64,000 nt of DNA from Prado023 sp963700395 (GTDB lineage: Bacteria; Actinomycetota; Actinomycetes; S36-B12; CAIYMF01). The position numbers and the translations under genes are program-made. Shown one piece after another: positions 27,350 through 36,502 of the stretch; the first letter of the stretch is position 1, and every line of letters begins with the position of its first letter. The stretch spans positions 1,178,001 through 1,242,000 of the forward strand of contig CAVOXI010000001.1 of the NCBI GenBank assembly GCA_963700395.1, written 5' to 3'. The notes beneath the pieces were generated by a model that was given only the letters and a program-made list of their open reading frames with translations, was not told where the DNA came from and did not search any database.

Positions 27350-28538
27350 TCAGTGGCCGGCGGAGGGAGCCCTGGCGAACTGCGCCCGCTCGGCGAGGGT
27401 GAGGGCAAGGGCCTGGTTGGCCCGCCGCTCGCCGGGGGGCACCTGCATGGTCGTCCACGAGCCGTCGTTGAGCAGGATGACGACCTGCGTGCCCCCCGGG
27501 GCCGTGGACGGATAGACCGCGCTGACGCGCTGCGAGCTGCAGGACCGCAACCGGCGACGCGGCGGCGTCACTGACCACCACGTGGGTGCTTGTGGCCTCC
27601 ACCCGGACCGGCATCGGCGCACCGGACCACGCCACGGCGCGGAAGGATCGCGGTGGCAGCCCCACGGCAACCTCGTGTCGCTGGTAGGGGGTCAGGGCCT
27701 CCCGCGCCGGCCAGTGCGTCCAGATGAACCAGACCAGGAACGGCACGCTCAGCGCGAGGAACAACCCCGCAGTCATGAGCGACTCGGAGAGCTCGGGCGT
27801 CGCAGCCGTCACCTCGGGGCCGGCGAGCCGGATGGAGACGATGGCGACGAGGTTGTTGACGAAATGGATGATGATGCCCGGCCACAGTGAGCCGGTGCGC
27901 AGGTAGAGCAGGCCGGTGATGACGCCGAACATCCCCGCGCCCACCGGGTCCGCGTGCAGGATGCCGAAGAAGAACGCGGAGGCGAGCACCGCGACACCCA
28001 CGCGCCACTTCACGGCGAAGCGCTCGAGCAGGATGCCCCGGAACGTGATCTCCTCCACCAGTGGGGGAACGATCACGATGCCGATCAGCGCCAGGAGGAG
28101 GTTGCCCTGGCCGACGCCCGCGAGGGAGTCATCCATCCACGGGGCAACGAGCTCGGTCAGGGTGATCGCCGCAAGGGAGAACATGAACTGCACGACGAGC
28201 AACCCCGCGACGACGAACCAGTAGGAGCCCAGAGCCGGCCAGCGCAACATGGCGCCGAGCTGGACTCCCCCACGCCGGACCACCATGACCCAGATCCAGG
28301 CGATGACCGGCAGGTACAGCAGCGCACTGAGCAGCTCATCCGAGGCGGGCGTCCCCAACTCGTCGACCGCGGCGAAGATGGCGGAGATCAGCAGGGCGCC
28401 CGCCCCAGCCCAGAGCAACAGCCAGCGGGTGTGCAGTGCGCCGAACGCTCCAGTGCGCGGGGCTGGCGGATCTTGAGCCGGGCTGCCGCTGGGCGTCATT
28501 GCGCCGCGTTCGTCCGGGCTCGATCGCAGGACATCCAT
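27350..28538 (-). CDS. CPBP family intramembrane metalloprotease, one frameshift
   Basis: This membrane protein of about 396 residues has eight or so hydrophobic segments. The CPBP (CAAX prenyl protease 2/Abi) motifs are all present: VEEITFRGILLERF, FFFGILHADPVGA and IIIHFVNNLVA, which supply the Glu-Glu, Arg and His residues of the intramembrane active site. After about residue 330 the frame changes near 27540 and continues as VSAVYPSTAPGGTQVVILLNDG to the stop at 27350. The start is uncertain: ATG 28538 or ATG 28499. The substrate is unknown. It is convergent with the dimethylglycine oxidase-like gene. Confidence 0.75.
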
Positions 28539-28673
28539 GGACACTGAGTATCCCTGTTCACCGCGGGTGGGCATCACCGAGCACGCCGGCTCCCCCTGTC
28601 TGGAGGGCGAGGCCGGATGGAGCGGCGCGAACGGCCGGGACGACGATCCCGTCCCCTACGCTTGGGCCGTTCG

Positions 28674-28746
28674 GGGCGGTAGCTCAACTGGTCAGAGCAG
28701 CGGGCTCATAACCCGTCAGGTTCCGGGTTCGAATCCCGGCCGCCCT
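28674..28746 (+). tRNA. tRNA-Met (CAT)
   Basis: This is a standard cloverleaf: acceptor GGGCGGT/GCCGCCC, D-arm AGCTCAACTGGTCAGAGCA, anticodon stem CGGGC/ACCCG with loop CTCATAA (anticodon CAT), and T-arm GGGTTCGAATCCC. The G1-C72 pair and the absence of the initiator-type three G-C anticodon-stem pairs suggest an elongator Met (or lysidine-modified Ile2) tRNA. CCA is not encoded. Its 3' end is repeated downstream. Confidence 0.93.
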
Positions 28747-28919
28747 ACGTGGCACGCAGTTCCAGGCGCAGCCTGGGGCTGGGTGCCACGTGTGGCTTGC
28801 CGGGATTCGGGAGGAGGTCCGCGCAGCGGGCCGACGGTTCCCGGCCGCCCTACGTGGCACGCGGTTCCAGGCGCAGCCTGGGGCTGGGTGCGCCGGCCGC
28901 CCTACGTCAGCCGCCCTAC
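28735..28919. repeat. repeated copies of the tRNA-Met 3' end
   Basis: A 52-bp unit starting in the tRNA T-arm/acceptor end (28735-28786) recurs at 28840-28891 with one mismatch. Two short copies of the acceptor end follow (28893-28907 and 28908-28919), the last running into the LacI-type gene's stop. Each long copy holds CCAGGC-GCA-GCCTGG. In copy 1 an outer CGTGGCAC/GTGCCACG stem encloses it. The pattern fits scars of tRNA-targeted integration, although a tRNA terminator duplicated by slippage would also fit. Confidence 0.85.
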
Positions 28920-29926
28920 CGGGGGCGCGTCGACTGACGGACCACGAGGTGCGTGGGCAGGGGCGTGTCCGGGGTGATCGGCTCGTGGTCCTCGAGCGCG
29001 AGGAGGACCTTCTGCATCATCAGCTCGCCCAGCGCCGCGAAGTCCTGTCGCACTGTCGTCAGGGGCGGGTACAGGTAGGCGGCTTCGGGCACGTCGTCGA
29101 AGCCGACCAGGCTGACGTCCCCAGGCACCGACAGCCCGCGCTCACGTAGGGCTGCCATGAGCCCCATGGCTGTGAGGTCGTTCGAGGCGAAGACAGCGGT
29201 GCCCGGCTCGACCTCGATCTCCCTGCCAACCTCATAGCCAGTCCGTGCCGTCCAGTCGCCGATGATGAGGTCCGGGATCCGCAGCCTCCATTCGGCGAGC
29301 TCGTCGCGCCACCCCCGAACCCGCTCGATCGAGTCGGTGGCACGCGGCGGACCGGTCACGTGCACGATGTTCTCGTGGCCCAGCTCGGCGAGGTGCCGAA
29401 CAGCTGAGCGCGCACCGCGGTACTGGTCTATCGACACGAGGATGGCGCTGCGCCGCTGCGTGGAGGCAGACGCGATGACGGGGACGCCGAGCTCCAGCCC
29501 CCTGACCATCTCCAGCACGTTGCTGTCGATGACGATCAGCACGATCCCGTCAACGCGCTGGCGCAGCAGCGCCTCGATGGTCGACCTGACGCTCACGGGG
29601 TCATCGCCCGCGGTGCTGACCGTGTCGACGCGGTAGCGGGCGACGCGCGCGGCCATGTTGAAGTGCATCGCGATCACGTTCGGTCCATGGTCGGCGACGC
29701 TGGGCGCGATCAGGCCGATCGTCCGGGTGCGCCGTGTCACGAGGGCCCTGGCCTGCGGCGAGGGGCTGTATCGCAGCTGGACGATTGCGCGCTCCACCCG
29801 CTCACGAGTGGCCGGGCGCACATTCGGCGAGCGGTTCACCACACGCGAGACGGTCTGGTGGGAGACGCCAGCCAACCGCGCCACATCGAAGATGTTCGGA
29901 GCCCGTTCAGGCTTGCTCTCAGTCAC
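28916..29926 (-). CDS. LacI-family transcriptional regulator (AraR-like)
   Basis: This 336-residue repressor has an N-terminal HTH (NIFDVARLAGVSHQTVSRVV, residues about 12-31) and hinge helix (QARALVTRRTRTIGLI). The periplasmic-binding-like effector domain ends with LVGFDDVPEAAYLYPPLTTVRQ. It is the last gene of the sugar-transporter operon and overlaps the ATPase stop by 8 bp. GTG 29926 has GAGGG just upstream. Three matching palindromes before the transporter and araA are its likely operators, so it is inferred to sense arabinose or a derivative. The C-terminus abuts the tRNA-Met repeats. Confidence 0.88.
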   Translation of the reverse strand: MTESKPERAPNIFDVARLAGVSHQTVSRVVNRSPNVRPATRERVERAIVQLRYSPSPQARALVTRRTRTIGLIAPSVADHGPNVIAMHFNMAARVARYRVDTVSTAGDDPVSVRSTIEALLRQRVDGIVLIVIDSNVLEMVRGLELGVPVIASASTQRRSAILVSIDQYRGARSAVRHLAELGHENIVHVTGPPRATDSIERVRGWRDELAEWRLRIPDLIIGDWTARTGYEVGREIEVEPGTAVFASNDLTAMGLMAALRERGLSVPGDVSLVGFDDVPEAAYLYPPLTTVRQDFAALGELMMQKVLLALEDHEPITPDTPLPTHLVVRQSTRPR

Positions 29927-31487
29927 GGCCACCCTCGGACTCCGGGACGGAGGGACGCGCGACAAGGGCCAGGAGCTGGTCGACGGACAGGTCGGCCGAG
30001 CGCACCGTCTCGACGATCCGGCCATCCTTGAGGACCGCCACGCGGTCACCCACGCGCAGCACCTCCTCGAGCTCGGCGGAGACGAACACCACGGACAAGC
30101 CGTTCCCCGCCAGCTCGGACACCAGGTTCTGGATCTCGACCTTGGCGCCGACGTCGATCCCGCGGGTCGGCTCGTCGAGGACGAGGACGCGGGGGGACAC
30201 CGCCAGCAGGCGTGCGAGCAGCAGCTTCTGCTGGTTGCCGCCGGACAGCTGGCCGGCTGGCCGGTCCAGGTCGGGCGGACGGATGTCCAGCGCCTCGACC
30301 CAGCTGGCCGCCAGCTCGCGCTGACGTGCGGTGCTGATCCGGCGCAGGATCCCCCGCTGCGACTGCACGGACAACGTGATGTTCTCCAGGACGCTGAGCT
30401 CGCTGACGATGCCGTCCGCGCGTCGGTCCTCCGGGGAGTAGACCACGCCCAACGTCATCGCCCTGCGCGGGTTCGACAGGCGCTCGTCGCGCTGCTCGAT
30501 GCGGATCGTGCCCGCCTGGAGGCGATCCACCCCGGTCATCGCCCGCGCCAGCGGGGTCCGGCCCGAGCCCAGCAGGCCGGCCAGGCCGAGCACCTCGCCC
30601 TCGGCAAGATCGAGGTCTGCATCGGCGATCCCGGGCGCGGCAGTGATCCCACGCGCGCTGAAGAACGTGGGCCCGTCCCCGTCGGGCGGCGTCGCGCTCG
30701 GGTTGGACCGGTAGCTGGACACCTCGTGGCCCAGCATCTTCTGCACCAGGTCCACGCGCAGGAGATCGCTCGTCCGGTACTCCCCGACGAGCCCGCCATC
30801 GCGCAGGACGGTCACCCGGTCGCAGATCTCGTACACCTGGTCGAGGAAGTGCGACACGAACAGGATGGCGACACCGCGCCTCTTGAGCTCGCGGATCACA
30901 CGGAAGAGCTCGGCGACCTCGTTGAGGTCCAGGCTCGACGTCGGCTCATCGAGGACCAGCACCTTGACGTCCGTGGAGATGGCCCGGGCGATCGCCACGA
31001 GCTGCTGGACCGCCACCGGATGCGTCCCCAGGATCGACGCGGGGTCGATGTCCAGCCCGAGCTCGTGCAGTGCCGCCGAGGCGATCCGGCGCATCGCGCG
31101 CCAGTCGATGAGGCCGAACCTGCGCGCCTCCCGGCCCAGTGCGATGTTCTCGGCCACCGACACGTTCGGCAACAGCTCGATCTCCTGGTACACCGTGCTG
31201 ATGCCCGCACGCTGGGCCGCCTGGGGCGTGGCGAACGTGACCTCCTGCCCCTCGAGGCGCAGGACCCCGGAGTCCATCGCCAGGGCACCCGTGATCGCCT
31301 TGACCAGGGTCGACTTCCCGGCTCCGTTCTCCCCCATGAGGGAATGCACCTCGCCCGGGAACATCTGGAAGTCGACGCCGTCCAGCGCGGTCTCAGCCCC
31401 GAAGCGAACCGTCGCTCCGGAGAGCTCGAGCAGCGGTCGCCCAGGGTCCACGCGGTCATTGTCGTGGGTGCCGGATGACACGGGCAA
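29919..31487 (-). CDS. sugar ABC transporter ATPase, second copy (RbsA/YtfR type)
   Basis: This 522-residue protein has two ABC domains. The first has Walker A GENGAGKST and Walker B VLVLDEPTSSLD. The second has the degenerate Walker A GLLGSGRT, signature SGGNQQKLLLARLLA and Walker B VLVLDEPTRGID. This is the RbsA/AraG/YtfR plan, which powers a pentose or furanose importer at the inner face of the membrane. It is a second complete ATPase of this kind in the operon and is clearly diverged from the one at 33571. TTG 31487 follows GGGAGG. GTG 31481 is an alternative. The partner permease is not certain. Confidence 0.88.
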   Translation of the reverse strand: MPVSSGTHDNDRVDPGRPLLELSGATVRFGAETALDGVDFQMFPGEVHSLMGENGAGKSTLVKAITGALAMDSGVLRLEGQEVTFATPQAAQRAGISTVYQEIELLPNVSVAENIALGREARRFGLIDWRAMRRIASAALHELGLDIDPASILGTHPVAVQQLVAIARAISTDVKVLVLDEPTSSLDLNEVAELFRVIRELKRRGVAILFVSHFLDQVYEICDRVTVLRDGGLVGEYRTSDLLRVDLVQKMLGHEVSSYRSNPSATPPDGDGPTFFSARGITAAPGIADADLDLAEGEVLGLAGLLGSGRTPLARAMTGVDRLQAGTIRIEQRDERLSNPRRAMTLGVVYSPEDRRADGIVSELSVLENITLSVQSQRGILRRISTARQRELAASWVEALDIRPPDLDRPAGQLSGGNQQKLLLARLLAVSPRVLVLDEPTRGIDVGAKVEIQNLVSELAGNGLSVVFVSAELEEVLRVGDRVAVLKDGRIVETVRSADLSVDQLLALVARPSVPESEGGRD

Positions 31488-31508
31488 CGCAACCCTCCCC
31501 CGGCGTGT

Positions 31509-32528
31509 CTACTCCCGGCGCTCCGAGCGGGCCACGATGAAGCGCTGGATGAGGATGAAGAGCAGCAGCAGCCCGCCCACGATGATCTGCATCCACGCCT
31601 GCTCGGCACCGAGGAAGGAGATCATCGTCTTGATCGTGCCGTACACCAGGACACCGATCATCGAGCCGAGCACGTATCCCCGGCCGCCCGAGAGCAGCGT
31701 GCCACCGATGACGACCGCAGCGATCGCATCCAGCTCGGTGCCGATGCCGTTGCGAGGGTACCCGGCGCCGGAGTACGCGGTGAGGATCAGGCCGGCAAGG
31801 CCGGCAAGGGTCCCGGAGATGAGGTACACCAGCACCTTCGTGCGACCCACCTTGAGCCCCATCAGCCGCGCGGACTGCTCGTTGCCGCCGATCGCGTAGA
31901 TGGTGCGCCCGAAGCGTGTGTACTGCAGGACGAACGCGCCGATCGCGACCACTGTCAGGGCGATGATCCCGGTGGGTGTGATGTACCAGTCGCCCACCTG
32001 GAAGCGGGTCGACTGCAACCAGAGGACCGACGAGTCATCGACCCGGATCGACTTCAGGCTCACGACGAACGCCAGGCCGCGGGCGAGGAACAGGCCCGCC
32101 AGCGACGCGATGAAGGGCTGGACCTCGAAGTACTGCACGAGGATGCCGATGAGCAGGCCGATCACAGCCCCCGCGAGGAGGATGACCGGGACCGCCACCA
32201 CCGCGGGCGTCCCGTCCGACAGGAGGCTGGCGAGCAGGATCCCCGTGAATGCCATCACGGACCCCACGGACAGGTCGATCCCGGCGGTGAGGATGACGAA
32301 GGTCATGCCCACGGCGATGACCATGAGGTAGGCGTTGTCCAGCAGGAGTGCCGACATGTTGCCCGGGCTGACGAAGTCGCCGAAGTAGAGCTGGGCTGCG
32401 ATCAGGAGCAGGACCAGCACCCCGAGCGCGGCGAAGGTCGGCATCAGCGAGGCGTGCCGGTTGATGAACCGGTCGTTGGCGTTCTTGAGGCTGGTGCCCG
32501 CGACCCCAGCCCTGTCCAGGGTCGTCAT
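31509..32528 (-). CDS. sugar ABC transporter permease (YjfF-like)
   Basis: This 339-residue inner-membrane permease belongs to the BPD_transp_2 family, with 8-10 hydrophobic segments. The signature GMTFVILTAGIDLSVGSVMA lies at about residues 73-92, and GAGYPRNGIGTELDAIAAVVIGGTLLSGGRG in the C-terminal half matches the cytoplasmic coupling loop. It is closest in order and character to E. coli YjfF, the second permease of the galactofuranose importer. ATG 32528 overlaps the preceding permease stop (ATGA), so the two should be made together as a heterodimer. Confidence 0.9.
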   Translation of the reverse strand: MTTLDRAGVAGTSLKNANDRFINRHASLMPTFAALGVLVLLLIAAQLYFGDFVSPGNMSALLLDNAYLMVIAVGMTFVILTAGIDLSVGSVMAFTGILLASLLSDGTPAVVAVPVILLAGAVIGLLIGILVQYFEVQPFIASLAGLFLARGLAFVVSLKSIRVDDSSVLWLQSTRFQVGDWYITPTGIIALTVVAIGAFVLQYTRFGRTIYAIGGNEQSARLMGLKVGRTKVLVYLISGTLAGLAGLILTAYSGAGYPRNGIGTELDAIAAVVIGGTLLSGGRGYVLGSMIGVLVYGTIKTMISFLGAEQAWMQIIVGGLLLLFILIQRFIVARSERRE

Positions 32529-33571
32529 GCCCCCACCTCCACCTTCACAGCAGGATCCGCGGTGGTGTGCGTGCCCGCCGCGGCTCGCGACCTTCGCCCG
32601 AGCTGGCGCAGTCGCGGCGACTGCACGACGACGACGAGCACCACGACCAACGCGAAGAACACGGGGCTCTGCGCGGAGGGAACGCCGAGGAACAGGATCG
32701 TCGAGTTCAGGGTCTGGATGATCAGCACGCCGATCACGGTGCCGGCGATGCTGAACTTGCCACCCTGCAGCGACGTGCCGCCCAGCACGACGGCCAGGAT
32801 GGCGTACAGCTCGATGAACAGGCCCGCGGCATTGGCGTCGGCCGCCCTGATGTTCGAGCTGTAGATGATGCCCGCAGCCCCGGCCATCAGCCCGCTGAGG
32901 ACGTAGGCGCTGAAGATGATCCCGCGTGAGCGGACACCCGCGAGGCGGCTGGCCTCCGGGTTGATGCCCACCGACTCCGTGAGCATGCCCAGGGCAGTGC
33001 GGCGTTCGAACGTGCCGATCAGGACGATCGCGGTCAGCGAGATGAGGAACGCGAACGGCAGCACCAGCAGGTACCCGGTGGCGATGTACTCGAAGGGCCC
33101 GCTGTTGACGGTGGTGATGAAGCCCCCGGTGATCAGCAGCGCCACACCACGGCCGGCCAGCATGAGCACGAGGGTGGCGATGATCGGTTGGATCCCCAGC
33201 ACCGCGATCAGCATGCCGTTCCACGCGCCGAGGACCAGCGCCACGAGGATCGCGGCAGCGATCGCGGCCAGCACGGTTCCCAGGTTGTCGGGGTCACCCG
33301 AGCCGTCGATGATGGTCAGGGCCACAGCTCCGGAGACCGCCATCACAGCGCCCACGGACAGGTCGATCCCACGCGTGGCGATGACGACGGTCATGCCCAG
33401 GGCGACGAGCATCAGCGGGGCGCTGTTGCGCAGGATGTCGATGAGCGCGCCGTAGAGCTGCCCGTCGCGGACGGTGATCTTGATGAACTGGGGCCGCGCG
33501 ATCGTGTTGACCACGATCAGCGTCACCAGGGCGATCAGCGGCCAGAACAGCCGATGCTTCACGACACCCAT
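32525..33571 (-). CDS. sugar ABC transporter permease (YtfT-like)
   Basis: This 348-residue permease of the same family has GMTVVIATRGIDLSVGAVMA at about residues 60-79 and a C-terminal ELYAILAVVLGGTSLQGGKFS coupling loop. It lies between the first ATPase and the YjfF-like permease with one-base and four-base overlaps, the YtfR-YtfT-YjfF order of the E. coli galactofuranose system. The predicted role is import of a furanose or pentose such as arabinose, judged from the neighbouring araA. Confidence 0.9.
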   Translation of the reverse strand: MGVVKHRLFWPLIALVTLIVVNTIARPQFIKITVRDGQLYGALIDILRNSAPLMLVALGMTVVIATRGIDLSVGAVMAVSGAVALTIIDGSGDPDNLGTVLAAIAAAILVALVLGAWNGMLIAVLGIQPIIATLVLMLAGRGVALLITGGFITTVNSGPFEYIATGYLLVLPFAFLISLTAIVLIGTFERRTALGMLTESVGINPEASRLAGVRSRGIIFSAYVLSGLMAGAAGIIYSSNIRAADANAAGLFIELYAILAVVLGGTSLQGGKFSIAGTVIGVLIIQTLNSTILFLGVPSAQSPVFFALVVVLVVVVQSPRLRQLGRRSRAAAGTHTTADPAVKVEVGA

Positions 33572-35115
33572 CAGGCCGCGCTCCCCTCACCCTTGTTCGC
33601 GATGTACTCGATCAGGTCACTCAGGTCGACCTCGCTGGAGTTGAGCTCGCCGATCGCCCGGCGGTCGCGCATCACCAGCACGCGTTGTGCGAGACGAAGC
33701 ACCTCCTCGAGCTCCGAGGAGATGAAGATCACCGAGAGTCCCGCCGCCGACAGCTCGGCGACCTTGCGCTGGATGTCGGCCTTGGCGCCGACGTCGATGC
33801 CGCGCGTGGGCTCGTCGAGGATGATCAGCTCGGGGGCGGTCGCCAGCCATCGGGCCAGGAGCACCTTCTGCTGGTTGCCCCCGGACAGGGTGCTGACCAC
33901 GGCGTCGGCGTTGGCCGGTTTCACATCCAGGGCCTCGATGTACTCCGCGACCACCGCGTCCCGCTCAGCCCTGCGGATCTTGTGCCTCCAGCCGCGGCGG
34001 GCCTGGATCCCCAGGACGATGTTCTCCGCGACCGTCAGGTCGGACACGATCCCCTCCCCACGTCGATCCTCCGAGGAGAACACGATCCGGTGCTCGATGG
34101 CGTGGCGTGGCGTGGTCACCTTCGCGGGCTCACCGTCGATGGCGATGGACCCGGAGTCGGCGCGGTCGGCGCCGTAGAGGAGCCGGACCAGCTCGGTGCG
34201 GCCCGAGCCCAGCAACCCGGCGAGTCCGACGACCTCACCGTCGAACACCTCCAGGTCGGCCGGCTCGAGGACGCCCCGGCGTCCAATGTCCGTCGCCTTG
34301 AGCACGGGCACGCCGGTCCGGTCGACCTCCCGGTTGGAGGCCGTCGAGATCGCCTCGAGGTCGTCGAGGACATGGCCGATCATCTTCGTGACGAGATCCT
34401 CGCGTGGCAGGTCCTCGATGCGGTACTCGCCGACGAGTCGTCCGTTGCGCAGCACGGTCACGGTGTCGGAGATCTCATACACCTGCTCGAGGAAGTGGCT
34501 GACGAAGAGGATCGCCACGCCCGTGGCACGCAGCTCCCTCATGACGGTGAACAGCTGCTCGACCTCGCCGCGGTCCAGGCTGGACGTGGGCTCGTCAAGG
34601 ATCAGGACCTTGGAGTCGAGCACCATGGCGCGGCTGATCGCAACGAGCTGCTGGATGGCGATCGAGTGGCTGGAGAGCATCGTCCGGGTGTCGATGGCCA
34701 GGCCGAGGCCCCCGAGATGCTTGGCGGCCTGCTCATGCACGCCCTTCCAGTCGATCCGGCCGCCGCGCCGGGGCTCGTGACCCAGCATGACGTTCTCACC
34801 GACGGTCAGGTTCGGGCACAGGTTCACCTCCTGGTACACGGTGGAGATGCCTGCGACCTGGGCGTCGGCGGTGGTACGGAAGACGACGGGGCGCCCGGCC
34901 ACGGTGATGGAGCCGGAGTCGATGGCGTAGACGCCGGTCAGTGCCTTGATCAGGGTGGACTTCCCGGCCCCGTTCTCACCCATGACCGCGTGGATCTCAC
35001 CGGGGCGCAGGCTGAAGTCCACGGCGTCCAGGGCGAGTACCCCTGGGAAGCTGATGGTGATGCCGCGCATCTCGACGATCGCAGGCCCTGTCGGGCTTGC
35101 CTGGTGATTGCTCAC
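33571..35115 (-). CDS. sugar ABC transporter ATPase, first copy (YtfR-like)
   Basis: This double-domain ATPase of about 514 residues has Walker A GENGAGKST and Walker B VLILDEPTSSLD in the first half. The second half has the degenerate GLLGSGRT, SGGNQQKVLLARWLA and LIILDEPTRGID. It lies directly after the binding-protein gene, separated by a strong hairpin, and its stop overlaps the first permease start by one base. It is therefore the canonical partner of that permease. Start GTG 35115 has GAGAGG 8 nt upstream. A GTG nine bases earlier would overlap that site. Confidence 0.9.
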   Translation of the reverse strand: MSNHQASPTGPAIVEMRGITISFPGVLALDAVDFSLRPGEIHAVMGENGAGKSTLIKALTGVYAIDSGSITVAGRPVVFRTTADAQVAGISTVYQEVNLCPNLTVGENVMLGHEPRRGGRIDWKGVHEQAAKHLGGLGLAIDTRTMLSSHSIAIQQLVAISRAMVLDSKVLILDEPTSSLDRGEVEQLFTVMRELRATGVAILFVSHFLEQVYEISDTVTVLRNGRLVGEYRIEDLPREDLVTKMIGHVLDDLEAISTASNREVDRTGVPVLKATDIGRRGVLEPADLEVFDGEVVGLAGLLGSGRTELVRLLYGADRADSGSIAIDGEPAKVTTPRHAIEHRIVFSSEDRRGEGIVSDLTVAENIVLGIQARRGWRHKIRRAERDAVVAEYIEALDVKPANADAVVSTLSGGNQQKVLLARWLATAPELIILDEPTRGIDVGAKADIQRKVAELSAAGLSVIFISSELEEVLRLAQRVLVMRDRRAIGELNSSEVDLSDLIEYIANKGEGSAA

Positions 35116-35146
35116 GTCAGCCACCTCTCGGGTGTGGGTGGGGCGC

Positions 35147-35180
35147 CGATCGGGGGGCCGGAAGGCCGGCCCCCCGATCG
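35147..35180 (-). terminator. 15-bp hairpin between binding-protein and ATPase genes
   Basis: CGATCGGGGGGCCGG (35147-35161) and CCGGCCCCCCGATCG (35166-35180) pair perfectly around AAGG. It lies just after the sugar-binding-protein gene. In that position such stems usually protect the upstream mRNA or partly stop transcription, so the binding protein is made in excess over the membrane parts. Confidence 0.85.
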
Positions 35181-35216
35181 CCTGCTCACCTGTCGTTCAG
35201 GTTAGTACGAGCTGGC

Positions 35217-36221
35217 TCAGTACAGTCGCGAATCGATGACCGCGGCGGCCTGCTCCGGAGTGAAGGAGGCATCCTCCACGTAGATCGCCTTCTCGACGGT
35301 GTTGCCGGCAAGCACGTCCTTGACGAGGCCTGCGGCCAGGTCGCCCAGCAGCGGGTTGCACTCGACGATGTAGTTGATCTTGCCGTCGATGAGGGCCTGC
35401 ATGCCGTCCTTGACCGCGTCGATCGAGATGATCTTGATGTCCTCGCCGGGCTTGGCGCCCGCAGCCTCGATGGCCTCGATGGCGCCGAGTGCCATGTCGT
35501 CGTTGTGCGCGTAGACCAGGTCGATGCCGTCGGCGCCGTACTTCTGCAGGAAGCCCTCCATGACCTTCTTGCCACCGTCACGGGTGAAGTCGCCGGTCTG
35601 GGAGTCGATCTTCTCGATCTGGGTGCCTGCGATGGCCTCGTCGAAGCCAGTGGCCCGATCGTTCGCCGGGGCTGAGCCCGTCGTGCCCTCGAGCACGACC
35701 ATCTTGGTGGCGGTGTCGCCGAACTGCTCCTTCGCCCACGTCCCGGCCGTCACGCCCTCCTTCTTGAAGTCGAGCCCGACCCAGCTGGCGAAGAGGTCGT
35801 CCGAGGCGGACACGGTGCGGTCCTCGAGGACCACCGGGATCTTGGCCGCCTGGGCCTCCTTCAGGACGTCGTCCCACCCGTCCGTGACGATCGGGGCCAT
35901 GACGATGGCGTCGACCTTCTGGTTGATGAAGGAGCGGACCGCCGCGATCTGCGCCGCGGGATCGTTGTCGGCGGCGTTGAAGGTGAGGTCGAACCCGTTC
36001 TCCTTGGAGAATGCGGTCTTCATGGACTCGGTGTTCGCCGAGCGCCAACCGCTCTCGGACCCGGTCTGGGCGAAGCCGACCTTGATCAGCTCGGATGCCG
36101 CGGCATCCGTGGCCGCCGCACTCCCGGCGCCCGCGTCCGTCGTGGAGTCCGAGGAGCAGCCCGAGATGGTCAGCGACATCGCCCCCATCAGAACCACTCC
36201 TGCCAGCATGCGCTTCCTCAT
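35217..36221 (-). CDS. sugar ABC transporter substrate-binding lipoprotein (YtfQ-like)
   Basis: This 334-residue exported lipoprotein has a signal peptide MRKRMLAGVVLMGAMSLTIS followed by lipobox Cys (SGC). The mature domain is a type I sugar-binding fold: IKVGFAQTGSESGWRSANTE, ADNDPAAQIAAVRSFI, VDAIVMAPIVTDGWDDVL and YAHNDDMALGAIEAIEAAG are close to E. coli YtfQ, which binds galactofuranose. With araA alongside, arabinose, probably as a furanose, is the likely ligand. ATG 36221 follows GGGAGG. An operator palindrome sits 82 bp upstream. Confidence 0.9.
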   Translation of the reverse strand: MRKRMLAGVVLMGAMSLTISGCSSDSTTDAGAGSAAATDAAASELIKVGFAQTGSESGWRSANTESMKTAFSKENGFDLTFNAADNDPAAQIAAVRSFINQKVDAIVMAPIVTDGWDDVLKEAQAAKIPVVLEDRTVSASDDLFASWVGLDFKKEGVTAGTWAKEQFGDTATKMVVLEGTTGSAPANDRATGFDEAIAGTQIEKIDSQTGDFTRDGGKKVMEGFLQKYGADGIDLVYAHNDDMALGAIEAIEAAGAKPGEDIKIISIDAVKDGMQALIDGKINYIVECNPLLGDLAAGLVKDVLAGNTVEKAIYVEDASFTPEQAAAVIDSRLY

Positions 36222-36302
36222 GTCCGTTCCTCCCTTGAACCTGGTCCGGTTGCGAATGCCGGAACCGGCGCTTACTACCCGGTCCGGGTGGACCGTTACT
36301 CC

Positions 36303-36320
36303 GATGTTAGCCCTAACATC
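36303..36320. promoter_or_regulatory. LacI-type operator O1
   Basis: GATGTTAGCCCTAACATC is a perfect 18-bp palindrome 82 bp before the start of the sugar-binding-protein gene. It shares the design G-x-TGTTA-x4-T-x-ACATC with two sites before araA. It is the likely binding site of the LacI-family protein encoded at the end of this operon. Confidence 0.85.
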
Positions 36321-36502
36321 TGGCGTTTGGGCAAGTACCCGAATATTACAGTTTGATAACGGTCGCCCGCTGCTCGCGTGCTGCAGACCGTCTTGGCACG
36401 CCTCGAAGGTTACGGAACGGATCACGCAAGTGAGGGTTCACATCCACCGGCGAGAGCGGTTCTCGCCAGGGGCGGCCGCTCAAATGGAACGGCCGCATTC
36501 GC

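Noticed and set aside
28735..28919. CRISPR-like array
   Set aside because: Repeats are tRNA-derived, of unequal length, with no uniform spacers and no cas genes nearby.
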